Source: Nocardioides mangrovi
GTDB lineage: Bacteria > Actinomycetota > Actinomycetes > Propionibacteriales > Nocardioidaceae
Direction: 5' to 3'
DNA: 64,000 bases
Assembly (NCBI RefSeq): GCF_020073815.1
Contig: NZ_JAIQZJ010000003.1
Location: 390,982-454,981, forward strand
Part shown: piece after piece, positions 1 through 7,589 of the stretch
Layout: every line of letters starts with the position of its first letter
Numbering within the stretch: the first letter of the stretch is position 1
Notes under the pieces: model-generated
Database searches by the model: none
What the model was told of the DNA's origin: nothing
Seen by the model: the letters and a program-made list of their open reading frames with translations, nothing else
Position numbers and translations under genes: made by a program

Positions 1-861
1 TACGAGCAGGCGCCGTACCTCGTGCTCGCGACCCGCAACGGCCTGGTCAAGAAGACCCGCCTGGGCGACTACAACAGCCCGCGCCAGGCCGGCGTCATCG
101 CGATCAACTTCCGCGAGGACGACGACGAGCTGATCGGCGCCGAGCTGGTCAACGCCGAGGACGACATCCTGCTGGTCTCGCGCAAGGGCTCCGCGATCCG
201 CTTCCAGGCGGAGGACGGCCAGCTGCGGCCGATGGGCCGCGCGACGTCCGGCGTGACCGGCATGAAGTTCCGGGACGGCAGCGGCGACCACGTGCTCTCG
301 ATGTCGATCATCCGCGCCGAGCAGGTCGCGGCCGAGGAGGCCGCCGAGGCCAAGGCCGAGGCGGCCGGGGAGTCGACCGCCGCGGGCGACCTGCCCGACG
401 TGAAGGAGCAGTACGTCTTCACGATCACCGACGGCGGCTTCGCCAAGCGGACCCGGATCTCGGAGTACCGCATCACCAACCGCGGCGGCCTCGGCATCAA
501 GGCGATGCAGCTGGCCAACGAGGACCGCGGGCAGCTGGTCGGCGCCTTCATCGTCGAGGAGGGCGACGAGGTCCTCTCGATCACCCAGAACGGCCAGGTC
601 GTGCGCAGCCCCATCAACGCCGACTTCCGCCCGACCGGACGCTCGACCCAGGGCGTGAAGTTCGTGTCGCCGAAGTCGGGCGACGCGGTCGCGGTCGTGG
701 CCCGCTCGGTGGAGGCCCGCGAGGACGAGGAAGCGGCCGAGGGAGTGGCCGACGAGGGTGCTGTCGAGGCAACCGAAACGGTTCTCGGATCGTCCGACGA
801 GGGTACGGATGCAACAATCGTGGAGAACGAGCCCGATTCCGACGGGGAGAGTGAAGGCTGA
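1..861 (+). CDS. gyrA: DNA gyrase subunit A, C-terminal part (partial at left edge)
   Basis: The reading frame is open from the first base and runs 286 residues to a TGA. It is the C-terminal beta-pinwheel of GyrA, which wraps DNA for negative supercoiling. Repeated blade motifs are visible, for example VLATRNGLVKKTRL, ILLVSRKGSAIRF, VFTITDGGFAKRT and VLSITQNGQVVRS. A charged Ala/Glu-rich insert (about residues 105-130) separates two blades and an acidic tail rich in Glu/Asp ends the protein, as in many actinobacterial GyrA. The N-terminal breakage-reunion domain and GyrA box lie outside the window. The stop overlaps the start of the next gene by one base (TGATG), so the two are probably co-translated. 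Confidence 0.96.
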   Translation, partial: YEQAPYLVLATRNGLVKKTRLGDYNSPRQAGVIAINFREDDDELIGAELVNAEDDILLVSRKGSAIRFQAEDGQLRPMGRATSGVTGMKFRDGSGDHVLSMSIIRAEQVAAEEAAEAKAEAAGESTAAGDLPDVKEQYVFTITDGGFAKRTRISEYRITNRGGLGIKAMQLANEDRGQLVGAFIVEEGDEVLSITQNGQVVRSPINADFRPTGRSTQGVKFVSPKSGDAVAVVARSVEAREDEEAAEGVADEGAVEATETVLGSSDEGTDATIVENEPDSDGESEG

Positions 862-1394
862 TGACCGACCGACAGGACACCGCTGTCCGTGCGCCGCTCG
901 GTGAGCGCGCGACGGCGCCCGTCGGCAAGGCCGCCGGCAGCAACGGCTCCGGCGGCGCCGCCCAGGAGCGCTCCGCGCGCAAGCCACGGATCCCCGGCAC
1001 GTCGTCGGCCGCCTCCCGGCCGGCCCGCCGGGCCCGGCTGCGCCTGACCCGCATCGACCCCTGGTCGGTGATGAAGACGTCGTTCCTGCTCGCGATCGCC
1101 TTCGCGGTCGTGACCGTGGTGTCGGTCTTCATCATCTGGTCCGTGCTCGCCGCGGCCGGGGTGTGGGACTCGATCAACCAGACCGTCCAGGACGTCGTCG
1201 GTGGCGAGGACGCCTCGACCTGGGACGTCGAGAAGTACGTCGGCCTCTCCCGGGTCATGGGCTTCACGCTGCTGGTCTCGGTCGTGGACGTCATCCTGAT
1301 CACCGCGATCGCCACCCTGGGCGCCTTCCTCTACAACATGGCCGCGGCCCTCGTCGGCGGTGTCGAGCTCACCCTCGCGGAGGACGAGCGCTGA
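861..1394 (+). CDS. DUF3566 family membrane protein
   Basis: A 177-residue protein. The first 60 residues are low-complexity, basic and probably disordered; then come RLTRIDPWSVMK and two transmembrane segments (about 74-99 and 133-157) separated by an extracytoplasmic stretch. This is the DUF3566 architecture that follows gyrA in many Actinobacteria (family recognised from memory; function unknown). The ATG shares one base with the gyrA stop, and an intrinsic terminator follows 6 bases after the stop, so it is the last gene of a gyrA operon. Nothing suggests an enzymatic role. Confidence 0.9.
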   Translation: MTDRQDTAVRAPLGERATAPVGKAAGSNGSGGAAQERSARKPRIPGTSSAASRPARRARLRLTRIDPWSVMKTSFLLAIAFAVVTVVSVFIIWSVLAAAGVWDSINQTVQDVVGGEDASTWDVEKYVGLSRVMGFTLLVSVVDVILITAIATLGAFLYNMAAALVGGVELTLAEDER

Positions 1395-1400
1395 TCCCAC

Positions 1401-1425
1401 CGGGAGCCGAACGGCCTCCCGTTTT
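1401..1425 (+). terminator. Intrinsic terminator of the gyrA operon
   Basis: CGGGAG pairs with CTCCCG, extended by CC/GG across a one-base bulge and closed by a GAAC loop (1401-1421), directly followed by TTTT (1422-1425). It lies just downstream of the DUF3566 stop and before tRNA-Ile, which fits a Rho-independent terminator. Confidence 0.8.
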
Positions 1426-1468
1426 GTCGCCGTCCGTGGGGGTCCGGTAGTGTTCCCCCTCGGTTCGC

Positions 1469-1545
1469 GGGCCTATAGCTCAGACGGTTAGAGCGCTTCC
1501 CTGATAAGGAAGAGGTCACAGGTTCAAGTCCTGTTAGGCCCACCA
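1469..1545 (+). tRNA. tRNA-Ile (anticodon GAT)
   Basis: Complete cloverleaf: the 7-bp acceptor stem GGGCCTA pairs with TAGGCCC, the anticodon loop reads CTGATAA with anticodon GAT, and the T arm contains GGTTCAAGTCC. The discriminator base is A and CCA is encoded. It pairs with the tRNA-Ala gene about 190 bp downstream, with only a microprotein gene between them. Confidence 0.97.
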
Positions 1546-1581
1546 TTCCCCCTTGTTCCCCACCGACCCGCGGGAGTCCCG

Positions 1582-1704
1582 ATGAAGAAGATCCTCCTGG
1601 TCCTGCTCGTCGCGGCCGCTGCCGTCGTGGTGAAGAAGAAGCTCGACGAGGGCAAGCACGAGCAGGCGATCTGGGCCGAGGCCACGGACAGCGTCCGCTC
1701 CTGA
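1582..1704 (+). CDS. DLW-39 family microprotein
   Basis: A 40-residue protein starting [17 protein letters not shown], that is one short hydrophobic helix, followed by a lysine-rich linker and a conserved tail IWAEATDSV. It matches what I know of the DLW-39 family, a tiny actinobacterial protein usually encoded exactly here between tRNA-Ile and tRNA-Ala; the name-giving DLW is AIW in this copy. A purine-poor but plausible start region (GGGAGTCCCG, ATG) precedes it. Function is unknown; the hydrophobic N-terminus suggests membrane association. It is too short for most gene callers. Confidence 0.85.
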   Translation: MKKILLVLLVAAAAVVVKKKLDEGKHEQAIWAEATDSVRS

Positions 1705-1734
1705 TCCCTCTGGGATCACTCCCCGCGTCAACCG

Positions 1735-1810
1735 GGGGCCTTGGCGCAATTGGTAGCGCACCTGCTTTGCAAGCAGGGGGTTAGGGGTTCGAGTCCCCTA
1801 GGCTCCACCA
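1735..1810 (+). tRNA. tRNA-Ala (anticodon TGC)
   Basis: Acceptor stem GGGGCCT pairs with AGGCTCC and includes the G3:U70 wobble that is the identity element for alanyl-tRNA synthetase. The anticodon loop reads TTTGCAA with anticodon TGC; the T arm contains GGTTCGAGTCC; CCA is encoded. Confidence 0.97.
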
Positions 1811-1864
1811 CCGCTGGACCGCGTCACCTCCCTCGTGGGTTGAGACGTGCGTGGGTCAGGCGGG

Positions 1865-2461
1865 TCAGGCGGAGGCGGCGTGACCTGCGGCGTACGCCGG
1901 TTCGCGATGAGCGGTGTCGGCCGGTCGGGTCTCTCGGTCGCGGTCGTCCCCACCGTCCAGCGCCTCCCGCAGCTCCACGAGCGCTTCCGCTCGCAGCTGC
2001 GCCACCCGAGCCTCGGGCACCCCGATCTCGGCCGCCAGCACGCTCATCGGCGTGCGTGCCACGAAGTAGCCCTCGATGACGCGGCGATGCCGTGGCTCGA
2101 GCTCGGCGATCGCATCCGTGAGCTGGGCCAGCCGCTCGGCCCGCGCGACCGGCATGTCCACGGCGTCGATCTCGCAGGTCTGGACGCGTGCCCTGTGTGC
2201 GGTCCAATCGGTCGCCCGGAGGCGATCGACGACGGCGGCCTTGACCCGCGTCTCGGCGAACCGCGCGAACGGTACGCCCCGGGCCGGGTCGTAGCTGCGG
2301 GCGCCGAGCTCCAGGGCCTCCATCCCGGCAGCTCGCAACCCCTCGACGTCGACCGACGGTGGCACTCGTGCCATCACCTGCCGGACGACCCGGTCGACCA
2401 GCGCGACGTGCTGCTCGGACCGGCTGTCGATGATCGGTCGTTCGTTCGTCGTGTCGTTCAT
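1865..2461 (-). CDS. Sigma-70 family RNA polymerase sigma factor (FliA/WhiG/SigB-like, short)
   Basis: A 198-residue protein with a region-2-like block (VDVEGLRAAGMEALELGARSYD, then FARFAETRVKAAVVDRLRATDW) resembling the FliA/SigF group, and a C-terminal region-4 helix-turn-helix (PRHRRVIEGYF through VPEARVAQLRAEAL). Region 3 looks reduced. The ATG at 2461 has GGGGG upstream; an in-frame extension to 2605 exists but codes for unlikely sequence. It is transcribed away from a STAS-domain gene, which hints at partner-switching control, yet no anti-sigma kinase is adjacent. It could serve motility or stress genes; which one cannot be told here. Confidence 0.75.
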   Translation of the reverse strand: MNDTTNERPIIDSRSEQHVALVDRVVRQVMARVPPSVDVEGLRAAGMEALELGARSYDPARGVPFARFAETRVKAAVVDRLRATDWTAHRARVQTCEIDAVDMPVARAERLAQLTDAIAELEPRHRRVIEGYFVARTPMSVLAAEIGVPEARVAQLRAEALVELREALDGGDDRDRETRPADTAHREPAYAAGHAASA

Positions 2462-2642
2462 GGTGCCCCCACCGGCCTGCATCCCCCACGACGCGTGGTC
2501 GGACCCGCGTCGCCTGTCTCTCGCCCCCTGTGCTGCGGTGCCATTACGACACGCCCGTCCAGCCGACACGCAAGACTTCCTCAAGATGGGCGCCCGGCCG
2601 GCCACCTGGTCTAGTCAGATCTGCCTCGGGGTATCGCCCGAA

Positions 2643-2658
2643 TCGCCCGTTGGGGTGA
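2643..2658. promoter_or_regulatory. Degenerate copy of the TCACCC/GGGTGA palindrome
   Basis: TCGCCC-GTTG-GGGTGA, one mismatch and a 4-base spacer compared with the palindrome found in the 23-49 kb promoters. It lies between the divergent sigma and STAS genes, 62 bp before the STAS start. Weaker than the other copies. Confidence 0.35.
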
Positions 2659-2720
2659 GCCGGTCGCGCCTACAGTTGCCCAACTTGGATCCGAGACCAC
2701 GCGAGGGCAGGGGTGAGGGG

Positions 2721-3104
2721 ATGCCGACGAGCGATGCGAACGAGCACCCGCTCTCGGTCGTCGTGTCGCGGGAGCCGACGGGGGTCCCGGTCGTCGTCGT
2801 GGCCGGTGAGCTGGACATCGCGTCGGTGGACGCCCTGCGAGCGGTGCTCCTCGATCCGGGGCTGCCGAGTCCGGACCTCGTCATCGACCTGCGTGGTGTC
2901 ACCTTCATCGACTCGATGGGGCTGAGCAGCCTGGTCGCCGGGCGGCGCGAGGTGAGCGCCCGCGGGGGCACCGTCCGGGTCCTCTGCGTCCCAGGTCCCG
3001 TGGCCGCGATCCTGGAGCTCACGAGGCTGACGGAGGTCTTCGAGGTCGTCGAGACGGGCCGGGTCGAGCCCCAGCAGGGTGCGGTCCGACGGCCGTCGGC
3101 GTAG
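2721..3104 (+). CDS. STAS-domain protein (anti-sigma factor antagonist type)
   Basis: A 127-residue single STAS domain. Family landmarks are VVAGELDIASVDALR and VIDLRGVTFIDSMGLSSL, in which Ser65 sits at the position phosphorylated in SpoIIAA/RsbV-type antagonists. Known members bind an anti-sigma kinase when unphosphorylated and so free a sigma factor. The start ATG at 2721 is preceded by the purine-rich run GGGGTGAGGGG. It is divergent from a sigma factor gene, but the matching anti-sigma factor is not in the window, so its partner is unknown. Confidence 0.85.
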   Translation: MPTSDANEHPLSVVVSREPTGVPVVVVAGELDIASVDALRAVLLDPGLPSPDLVIDLRGVTFIDSMGLSSLVAGRREVSARGGTVRVLCVPGPVAAILELTRLTEVFEVVETGRVEPQQGAVRRPSA

Positions 3105-3140
3105 CGAACGCCCGACGGCCCGATCCCGCGGACGGAGGCG

Positions 3141-3866
3141 TCACGCGCCCTCGCGGGCGTGCAGCGACCGGACGGTCGGCGAGGTCGCGACCGACGACGG
3201 CTCGGGGTAGGTGCCGAAGAGGCGGTCGGCGGTGCCGGCCGTGGTGACGGTGAACCAGTAGTGCTCGTTCTTGTAGTGGTGGAGCCGGTGGTTGCGCCAC
3301 ACCGACCGGAACCACCGCGACCGCGGCCGGTAGTCGCTGTGCACGAGGTAGTGGGTCCACTCGTAGCCGAGCTTGATGCCGTAGACCGACACCAGGAGCG
3401 TCAGCATGCTCGTGGTGGTCGGGGTGGCCAGCCAGGCGACCACGACGTACGCCGGGAGCAGCCAGGCGAGCGCCGGCCAGGGGATGAAGACCAGCGGGAT
3501 GTCGCGCGGGTCGGCGTGGTGGGCGCGGTGCTTGCGGGCGAGCAGCGAGTCGATCTCGACCGGCCCGAGCTGCCGCGGGCGCCAGTGCAGGATGCAGACG
3601 TGGATCACCCACTCGATCGCCGGGAACGCCGCGACCAGCCCGACCGGGATCAGCAGCTCCCACCAGGAGCCGCCGCCGGCGAGCACCCGCCCGACCACGG
3701 CCGCGACCAGGAAGGTCGAGATCATCCACGGGCTGGGTGCGCGCCAGAAGGAGCGCCAGGAGTCCCCGAGCGAGACCGACGTACGGCGGGCGCCGGTGAT
3801 GCGCTGCTCGTCGGCCGCCAGGCGCTCCGCGGCCATGCGCTCGATGTCCGGGCTCGGCTTCGTCAT
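3141..3866 (-). CDS. Fatty acid hydroxylase / sterol desaturase family protein
   Basis: A 241-residue membrane protein with the di-iron histidine clusters of the family: HVCILH, HRAHH, HYLVH and HRLHH, distributed between hydrophobic segments (about 55-95 and 140-175). Family members hydroxylate or desaturate lipid chains using O2. Its start codon overlaps the stop of the upstream GntR regulator by four bases (ATGA), so the regulator and enzyme form a two-gene operon and the regulator probably controls it. Substrate cannot be assigned from sequence; carotenoid, sterol-like or fatty acyl substrates are all possible. Confidence 0.85.
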   Translation of the reverse strand: MTKPSPDIERMAAERLAADEQRITGARRTSVSLGDSWRSFWRAPSPWMISTFLVAAVVGRVLAGGGSWWELLIPVGLVAAFPAIEWVIHVCILHWRPRQLGPVEIDSLLARKHRAHHADPRDIPLVFIPWPALAWLLPAYVVVAWLATPTTTSMLTLLVSVYGIKLGYEWTHYLVHSDYRPRSRWFRSVWRNHRLHHYKNEHYWFTVTTAGTADRLFGTYPEPSSVATSPTVRSLHAREGA

Positions 3867-4582
3867 GACTCCTCCAGGGCGGTGAGGGCGGACAGGATGC
3901 TGGTGGTCGCCGGGCGCAGCACGTGCTCGGCCGCGGCGCGGGCGGTGTCGGGGTCGCCGGAGCCGATCGCGGCGGTGAGCACCCGGTAGGCGCCGACCTG
4001 CCCGACCTCCTCGGCCATCAGCGGGGCGAGCGCCGCGAGGGCGGGCTCGTACGCCGCACGCAGGCTGTTGAACATCAGCCGGAAGACCATCGAGTCCGCG
4101 GCGTCGACCACCTGGTCCCAGAACGCCAGGGCCTGGACCTGCCGGTCGACGTCGTCCTCGCTCGCGGCGAGCGCGTCGAGGGTCTCGGTGAGGGTGGCCT
4201 CGAGCGCCGGTCCGCCCCGCTCGGCGGCCAGGGCCGCGACCCCCGGACCGACCACCAGCCGCGCCTCGAGGATGCTGCGGGCGACGGCGGTGTCGATCTC
4301 GCCGCCGCGCACGAGGAGCCGCGGGAGCAGGTCGAGCCCGGCGTACCGCTTGAAGTCGCGGACCGTGGTCGTGCCGCCGTGGCGGACGTCGAGCAGCCGG
4401 GTCTGGGCCATCCGCTGCAACGCCTCGCGGACGGCGGGGCGCGAGACCCCGAGCACCTCGGCGAGCCGGCGCTCGCTGGGCAGCGGCTCGCCGGCGCCGA
4501 TGGCGCCGTCGACCACCTCGCCGAGGACCTGGTCGAAGACCTCGTCGGGCACGGAGCGGCGGGACACGGGCTGCAGCGGCAT
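3863..4582 (-). CDS. GntR/FadR-type transcriptional regulator
   Basis: A 239-residue regulator: an N-terminal winged helix (PLPSERRLAEVLGVSRPAVREALQRM, about residues 30-60) and an all-helical FCD-type effector domain (LEARLVVGPGVAALAAERG onward). The FCD domain in known members binds small carboxylates or lipid-like ligands through a metal site. It is translationally coupled to the downstream hydroxylase gene. The divergent SURF1 gene starts 60 bp away, so a shared promoter region could be controlled by this protein. The start at 4582 follows family length. Confidence 0.88.
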   Translation of the reverse strand: MPLQPVSRRSVPDEVFDQVLGEVVDGAIGAGEPLPSERRLAEVLGVSRPAVREALQRMAQTRLLDVRHGGTTTVRDFKRYAGLDLLPRLLVRGGEIDTAVARSILEARLVVGPGVAALAAERGGPALEATLTETLDALAASEDDVDRQVQALAFWDQVVDAADSMVFRLMFNSLRAAYEPALAALAPLMAEEVGQVGAYRVLTAAIGSGDPDTARAAAEHVLRPATTSILSALTALEES

Positions 4583-4643
4583 GCGCTCGACCGTACAACA
4601 GGTCAAGTGGTCTGACCAGTGGGTCGCCCCGTACGCTGGAGAG

Positions 4644-5384
4644 GTGCCAGAGAAGCTCGCTCCGCGGTTCTGGGGCGCGCACCTGCTGGCGCTGGTCCTC
4701 GTCGCGGCCGCCATCGGCCTCGGCCTGTGGCAGTACGGCGCCTGGCAGGCCCACCGCGACGCCCAGGCGGTCGACCTGACCGGGGCGACGCCGGTGCCGC
4801 TCACCGACGTGATGGGACCCGACGACCCCTTCCCCGGGAACAAGATCGGCCAGCCCGTCACCGTGTCCGGCACCTGGGTGCCGGCGGGCACGGTCTACGT
4901 CTCCGGCCGCGAGCGGGACGGCGTCGAGGGCTACTGGGTCGTCACGCCGCTGGCCGTCGGTGGGGCCGACGACCCGGCGCTGCCCATCGTCCGCGGCTGG
5001 GTCGCGCACCCCGGTGACGCGCCCGCGCCCCCGACCGGCACCACCGAGCTCGACGCCTGGCTCCAGCCGCCCGAGGGCACCGGCGAGGTCGACGACGACC
5101 CGACCGACGACGTCCTCCCCCAGCTGCGGACCGCCGACATCATCCAGCACGTCGACCAGGACCTCTACGGCGCGTACGGCGTCGCCGAGGAGCCCGAGCA
5201 GGGCCTCGACGGGGCCAGCCTCGAGCAGCTGCCCGACGTCGGCGCGCTGACCAGCATCCGCAACCTGCTCTACGCGATCGAGTGGTGGTTCTTCGGGGCC
5301 TTCGCCGTCTTCATCTGGTGGCGCTGGCTGACCGAGGTGCCCGAGCCGGAGCGTGAGGACGCCCCCGTAGGCTCTGGGTCGTGA
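4644..5384 (+). CDS. SURF1 family protein (cytochrome oxidase assembly)
   Basis: A 246-residue protein with the SURF1 plan: an N-terminal transmembrane helix (about 10-30), a periplasmic-side domain with GTWVPAGTVYVSGRERDGVEGYWVVTPL and IVRGWVAHPG, and a C-terminal transmembrane helix (about 215-235). SURF1 proteins help insert heme a into the aa3-type oxidase. The start is GTG at 4644 with GGAGAG just upstream. The last four bases overlap the next gene's GTG (GTGA), suggesting co-translation with the DUF3817 gene. Confidence 0.9.
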   Translation: MPEKLAPRFWGAHLLALVLVAAAIGLGLWQYGAWQAHRDAQAVDLTGATPVPLTDVMGPDDPFPGNKIGQPVTVSGTWVPAGTVYVSGRERDGVEGYWVVTPLAVGGADDPALPIVRGWVAHPGDAPAPPTGTTELDAWLQPPEGTGEVDDDPTDDVLPQLRTADIIQHVDQDLYGAYGVAEEPEQGLDGASLEQLPDVGALTSIRNLLYAIEWWFFGAFAVFIWWRWLTEVPEPEREDAPVGSGS

Positions 5385-5725
5385 AGCTGTTCTCGACCTA
5401 CCGGGTGCTCGCGTTCGTCGTCGGCGTCCTGCTCGCCTTCTGCTCGTTCGTCGCGCTCCCGCTGCGCTACATCCCCGCCGACGGCACCGACCTCCAGCAG
5501 CTCGGCGAGAACCTGAGCGTCCTGTGGGTCGCCCACGGCTGGGCGTTCATGGCCTACGTCGTCGTGACCTTCCTGCTCTCCCGCAAGCTGCGCTGGTCGA
5601 TCGCCTTCACGCTCGTCAACCTCGCCGCCGGCCTGATCCCGCTGCTGATCTTCTTCATGGAGCACCGGGTCAACCAGAAGGTGCGTGCCGAGCACCCGGA
5701 GGTCGTGGCACCCTCGGCAGCGTGA
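5381..5725 (+). CDS. DUF3817 domain-containing membrane protein
   Basis: A 114-residue integral membrane protein with three hydrophobic segments (about 8-30, 48-68, 74-92) and the motif VAHGWAFMAYVV typical of DUF3817. It starts with GTG inside the SURF1 stop. DUF3817 genes often neighbour SURF1 in Actinobacteria, which suggests a link to respiratory membranes, but no biochemical function is known to me. Confidence 0.88.
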   Translation: MKLFSTYRVLAFVVGVLLAFCSFVALPLRYIPADGTDLQQLGENLSVLWVAHGWAFMAYVVVTFLLSRKLRWSIAFTLVNLAAGLIPLLIFFMEHRVNQKVRAEHPEVVAPSAA

Positions 5726-5732
5726 GGACCCC

Positions 5733-6566
5733 ATGACGACCGCGTTCGTCCTCGGCGGCGGCGGGGTCCTCGGCGCGGTCGAGGTCGGCATGCTGCGGGC
5801 CCTCTTCGAGCGCGGCATCCGCCCGGACCTCGTCCTCGGCACCAGCATCGGCGCCCTCAACGGCGCGATGGTCGCCCGCCAGCCGGACCTCGCGGTCATC
5901 GACAAGCTCACCGCCCTCTGGGAGGGCGCAGCCAGCTCCACCCAGGGCCAGCAGGTGTACGGCGGGGGCGCGTTGGCCAGCGTGCGCCGCGCGGTCAGCA
6001 CCGGCACCCACCTCTGGTCCGCCGAGCCGCTGCAGCAGGCGCTGCGCGACGAGTTCGGGGTGGTGACCTTCGAGGAGCTGCCGGTCCGCTTCCAGGTCTG
6101 CGCCGCGAGCATCGAGCGGGCTGCGGAGCACTGGTTCGACTCCGGGCCGGTGGTCGAGGCGATCATGGCCAGCGCCGCCGTACCCGGGCTGCTGCCGCCG
6201 GCCACGGTCGACGGCGAGCACTACCTCGACGGCGGCATCGTCAACTCCATCCCGCTGGGCCGGGCCGTCCGGCTCGGCGCCACCCGGGTCTTCGTGCTCC
6301 AGGTCGGCCGGATCGACCGGCAGCTCAGCGTCCCGCGCCGGCCGTGGGAGGTCGCCCGCGTCTCCTTCGAGATCGCCCGCCGGCACCGCTTCAACCGCGA
6401 GCTCGACGAGCTGCCGGCGTCGGTCGAGGCGCACGTCCTCCCGGCCCGCGGCACCTCCGAGCGCGACGACACCCTCTTCGGCAGCCGCGACTTCTCGGGC
6501 GTCCAGCAGCGCATCGAGGAGACCTACGCCGCCTCCGCGGCCTACCTGGACGAGCACCTCGGATGA
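5733..6566 (+). CDS. Patatin-like phospholipase
   Basis: A 277-residue lipid acyl hydrolase. The oxyanion-hole loop GGGGVLG is at residues 8-14, the nucleophile elbow GTSIG carries Ser38, and the catalytic Asp is in DGG near residue 166, giving the Ser-Asp dyad of the family. No signal peptide is seen. It starts 7 bp after the DUF3817 stop with GAGGACC as ribosome site and overlaps the downstream acyltransferase gene by four bases, so a lipase and an acyltransferase are made together, which points to membrane lipid remodelling. Confidence 0.92.
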   Translation: MTTAFVLGGGGVLGAVEVGMLRALFERGIRPDLVLGTSIGALNGAMVARQPDLAVIDKLTALWEGAASSTQGQQVYGGGALASVRRAVSTGTHLWSAEPLQQALRDEFGVVTFEELPVRFQVCAASIERAAEHWFDSGPVVEAIMASAAVPGLLPPATVDGEHYLDGGIVNSIPLGRAVRLGATRVFVLQVGRIDRQLSVPRRPWEVARVSFEIARRHRFNRELDELPASVEAHVLPARGTSERDDTLFGSRDFSGVQQRIEETYAASAAYLDEHLG

Positions 6567-7576
6567 TCCGGCTGCTGCGACGGCTGGTGATGGCCTCCGT
6601 CGTCGTGGCGCTCGCGGCCCTGCTCTGGGTGACCCTGCCGCTGTGGCTGATCGCCGCCTTCGCGCTGTCGCCGATCCTGCCCGGGCGGCTGCGACCGCTG
6701 CGGATCATGTGGGTCGCGATCGTCTACCTCACCTGCGAGGCGCTGCTGCTCGTCGTGATGCTCGGCCTCTGGCTGTCGTCGGGCTTCGGCCGTCGGCTGC
6801 GCACGCCGTACTTCGAGGGCATCCACTACGACCTGGTGCAGGGCACCATGTGGGTCTTCTTCCGTGAGGCGCGGCGGGTGCTGCGGCTGGAGATCGCGAC
6901 CGAGGGGCCGGCGCCGGACGCCCACCCGGGCCGGCCGATCCTGGTCTGCTGCCGGCACGCCGGGCCGGGCGACTCGTTCGTGCTGATCCACACGCTGATG
7001 GCGTGGTACGACCGCGAGCCGCGGGTGGTCCTCAAGGACACGCTGGCCTGGGACCCGGCGATCGACGTGCTGCTGCACCGGATCCCGGCCCGCTTCATCA
7101 CGCCCAACCCGGGCGAGGGCGGGCGGCTCGAGCAGCAGATCGCCGAGCTGGCCACCGGGCTCGACGAGAACGACGCCTTCGTGATCTTCCCCGAGGGCGG
7201 CAACTTCACCGAGAAGCGCCGGCAGCGGGCGATCGACCGGCTCCACCGGCTCGGCATGGACCGGATGGCGGCGCGCGCCGAGCGGATGATCCACGTGCTC
7301 GCGCCCCGGCCGGGGGGATTCCTCGCCGCCCTCGACGCCGCGCCCGACGCCGACGTCGTCCTGGTCGCGCACACCGGCCTCGACCACCTGGTGGGCGTCG
7401 CGGACATCTGGCGCGAGCTGCCGATGGACAAGCGGATCATCATGCGCTGGTGGCAGGTGCCGCGCGCGGAGATCCCGGACGGCCGCGAGGAGCGGATCGA
7501 CTGGCTCTTCGGGTGGTGGGAGCGGATCGACGGGTGGGTCGAGGAGAACCGCGCCGATCCCGCTCCCGGGACCTGA
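6563..7576 (+). CDS. 1-acylglycerol-3-phosphate-type acyltransferase family membrane protein
   Basis: A 337-residue protein with two or three N-terminal transmembrane segments (about 5-45, 52-75) and an acyltransferase domain. The catalytic HX4D motif reads HAGPGD and the phosphate-binding motif reads FPEGGNFT. The family moves acyl chains from acyl-CoA/ACP to lysophospholipids or similar acceptors. ATG at 6563 overlaps the patatin stop. The acceptor is unknown. It ends only 13 bp from a convergent gene. Confidence 0.85.
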   Translation: MIRLLRRLVMASVVVALAALLWVTLPLWLIAAFALSPILPGRLRPLRIMWVAIVYLTCEALLLVVMLGLWLSSGFGRRLRTPYFEGIHYDLVQGTMWVFFREARRVLRLEIATEGPAPDAHPGRPILVCCRHAGPGDSFVLIHTLMAWYDREPRVVLKDTLAWDPAIDVLLHRIPARFITPNPGEGGRLEQQIAELATGLDENDAFVIFPEGGNFTEKRRQRAIDRLHRLGMDRMAARAERMIHVLAPRPGGFLAALDAAPDADVVLVAHTGLDHLVGVADIWRELPMDKRIIMRWWQVPRAEIPDGREERIDWLFGWWERIDGWVEENRADPAPGT

Positions 7577-7589
7577 TCAGCTCAGCCGG

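Noticed and set aside
69..1400. Long open frame of 443 codons opposite gyrA and the DUF3566 gene
   Set aside because: High-GC antisense frame; composition is Arg/Asp/Ser-rich without domain pattern, and the plus-strand genes are certain.
3141..5150. Open frame of 669 codons that joins the hydroxylase to the region upstream
   Set aside because: Only the part from 3866 downstream matches a family; the rest is the shadow of the GntR and SURF1 genes.
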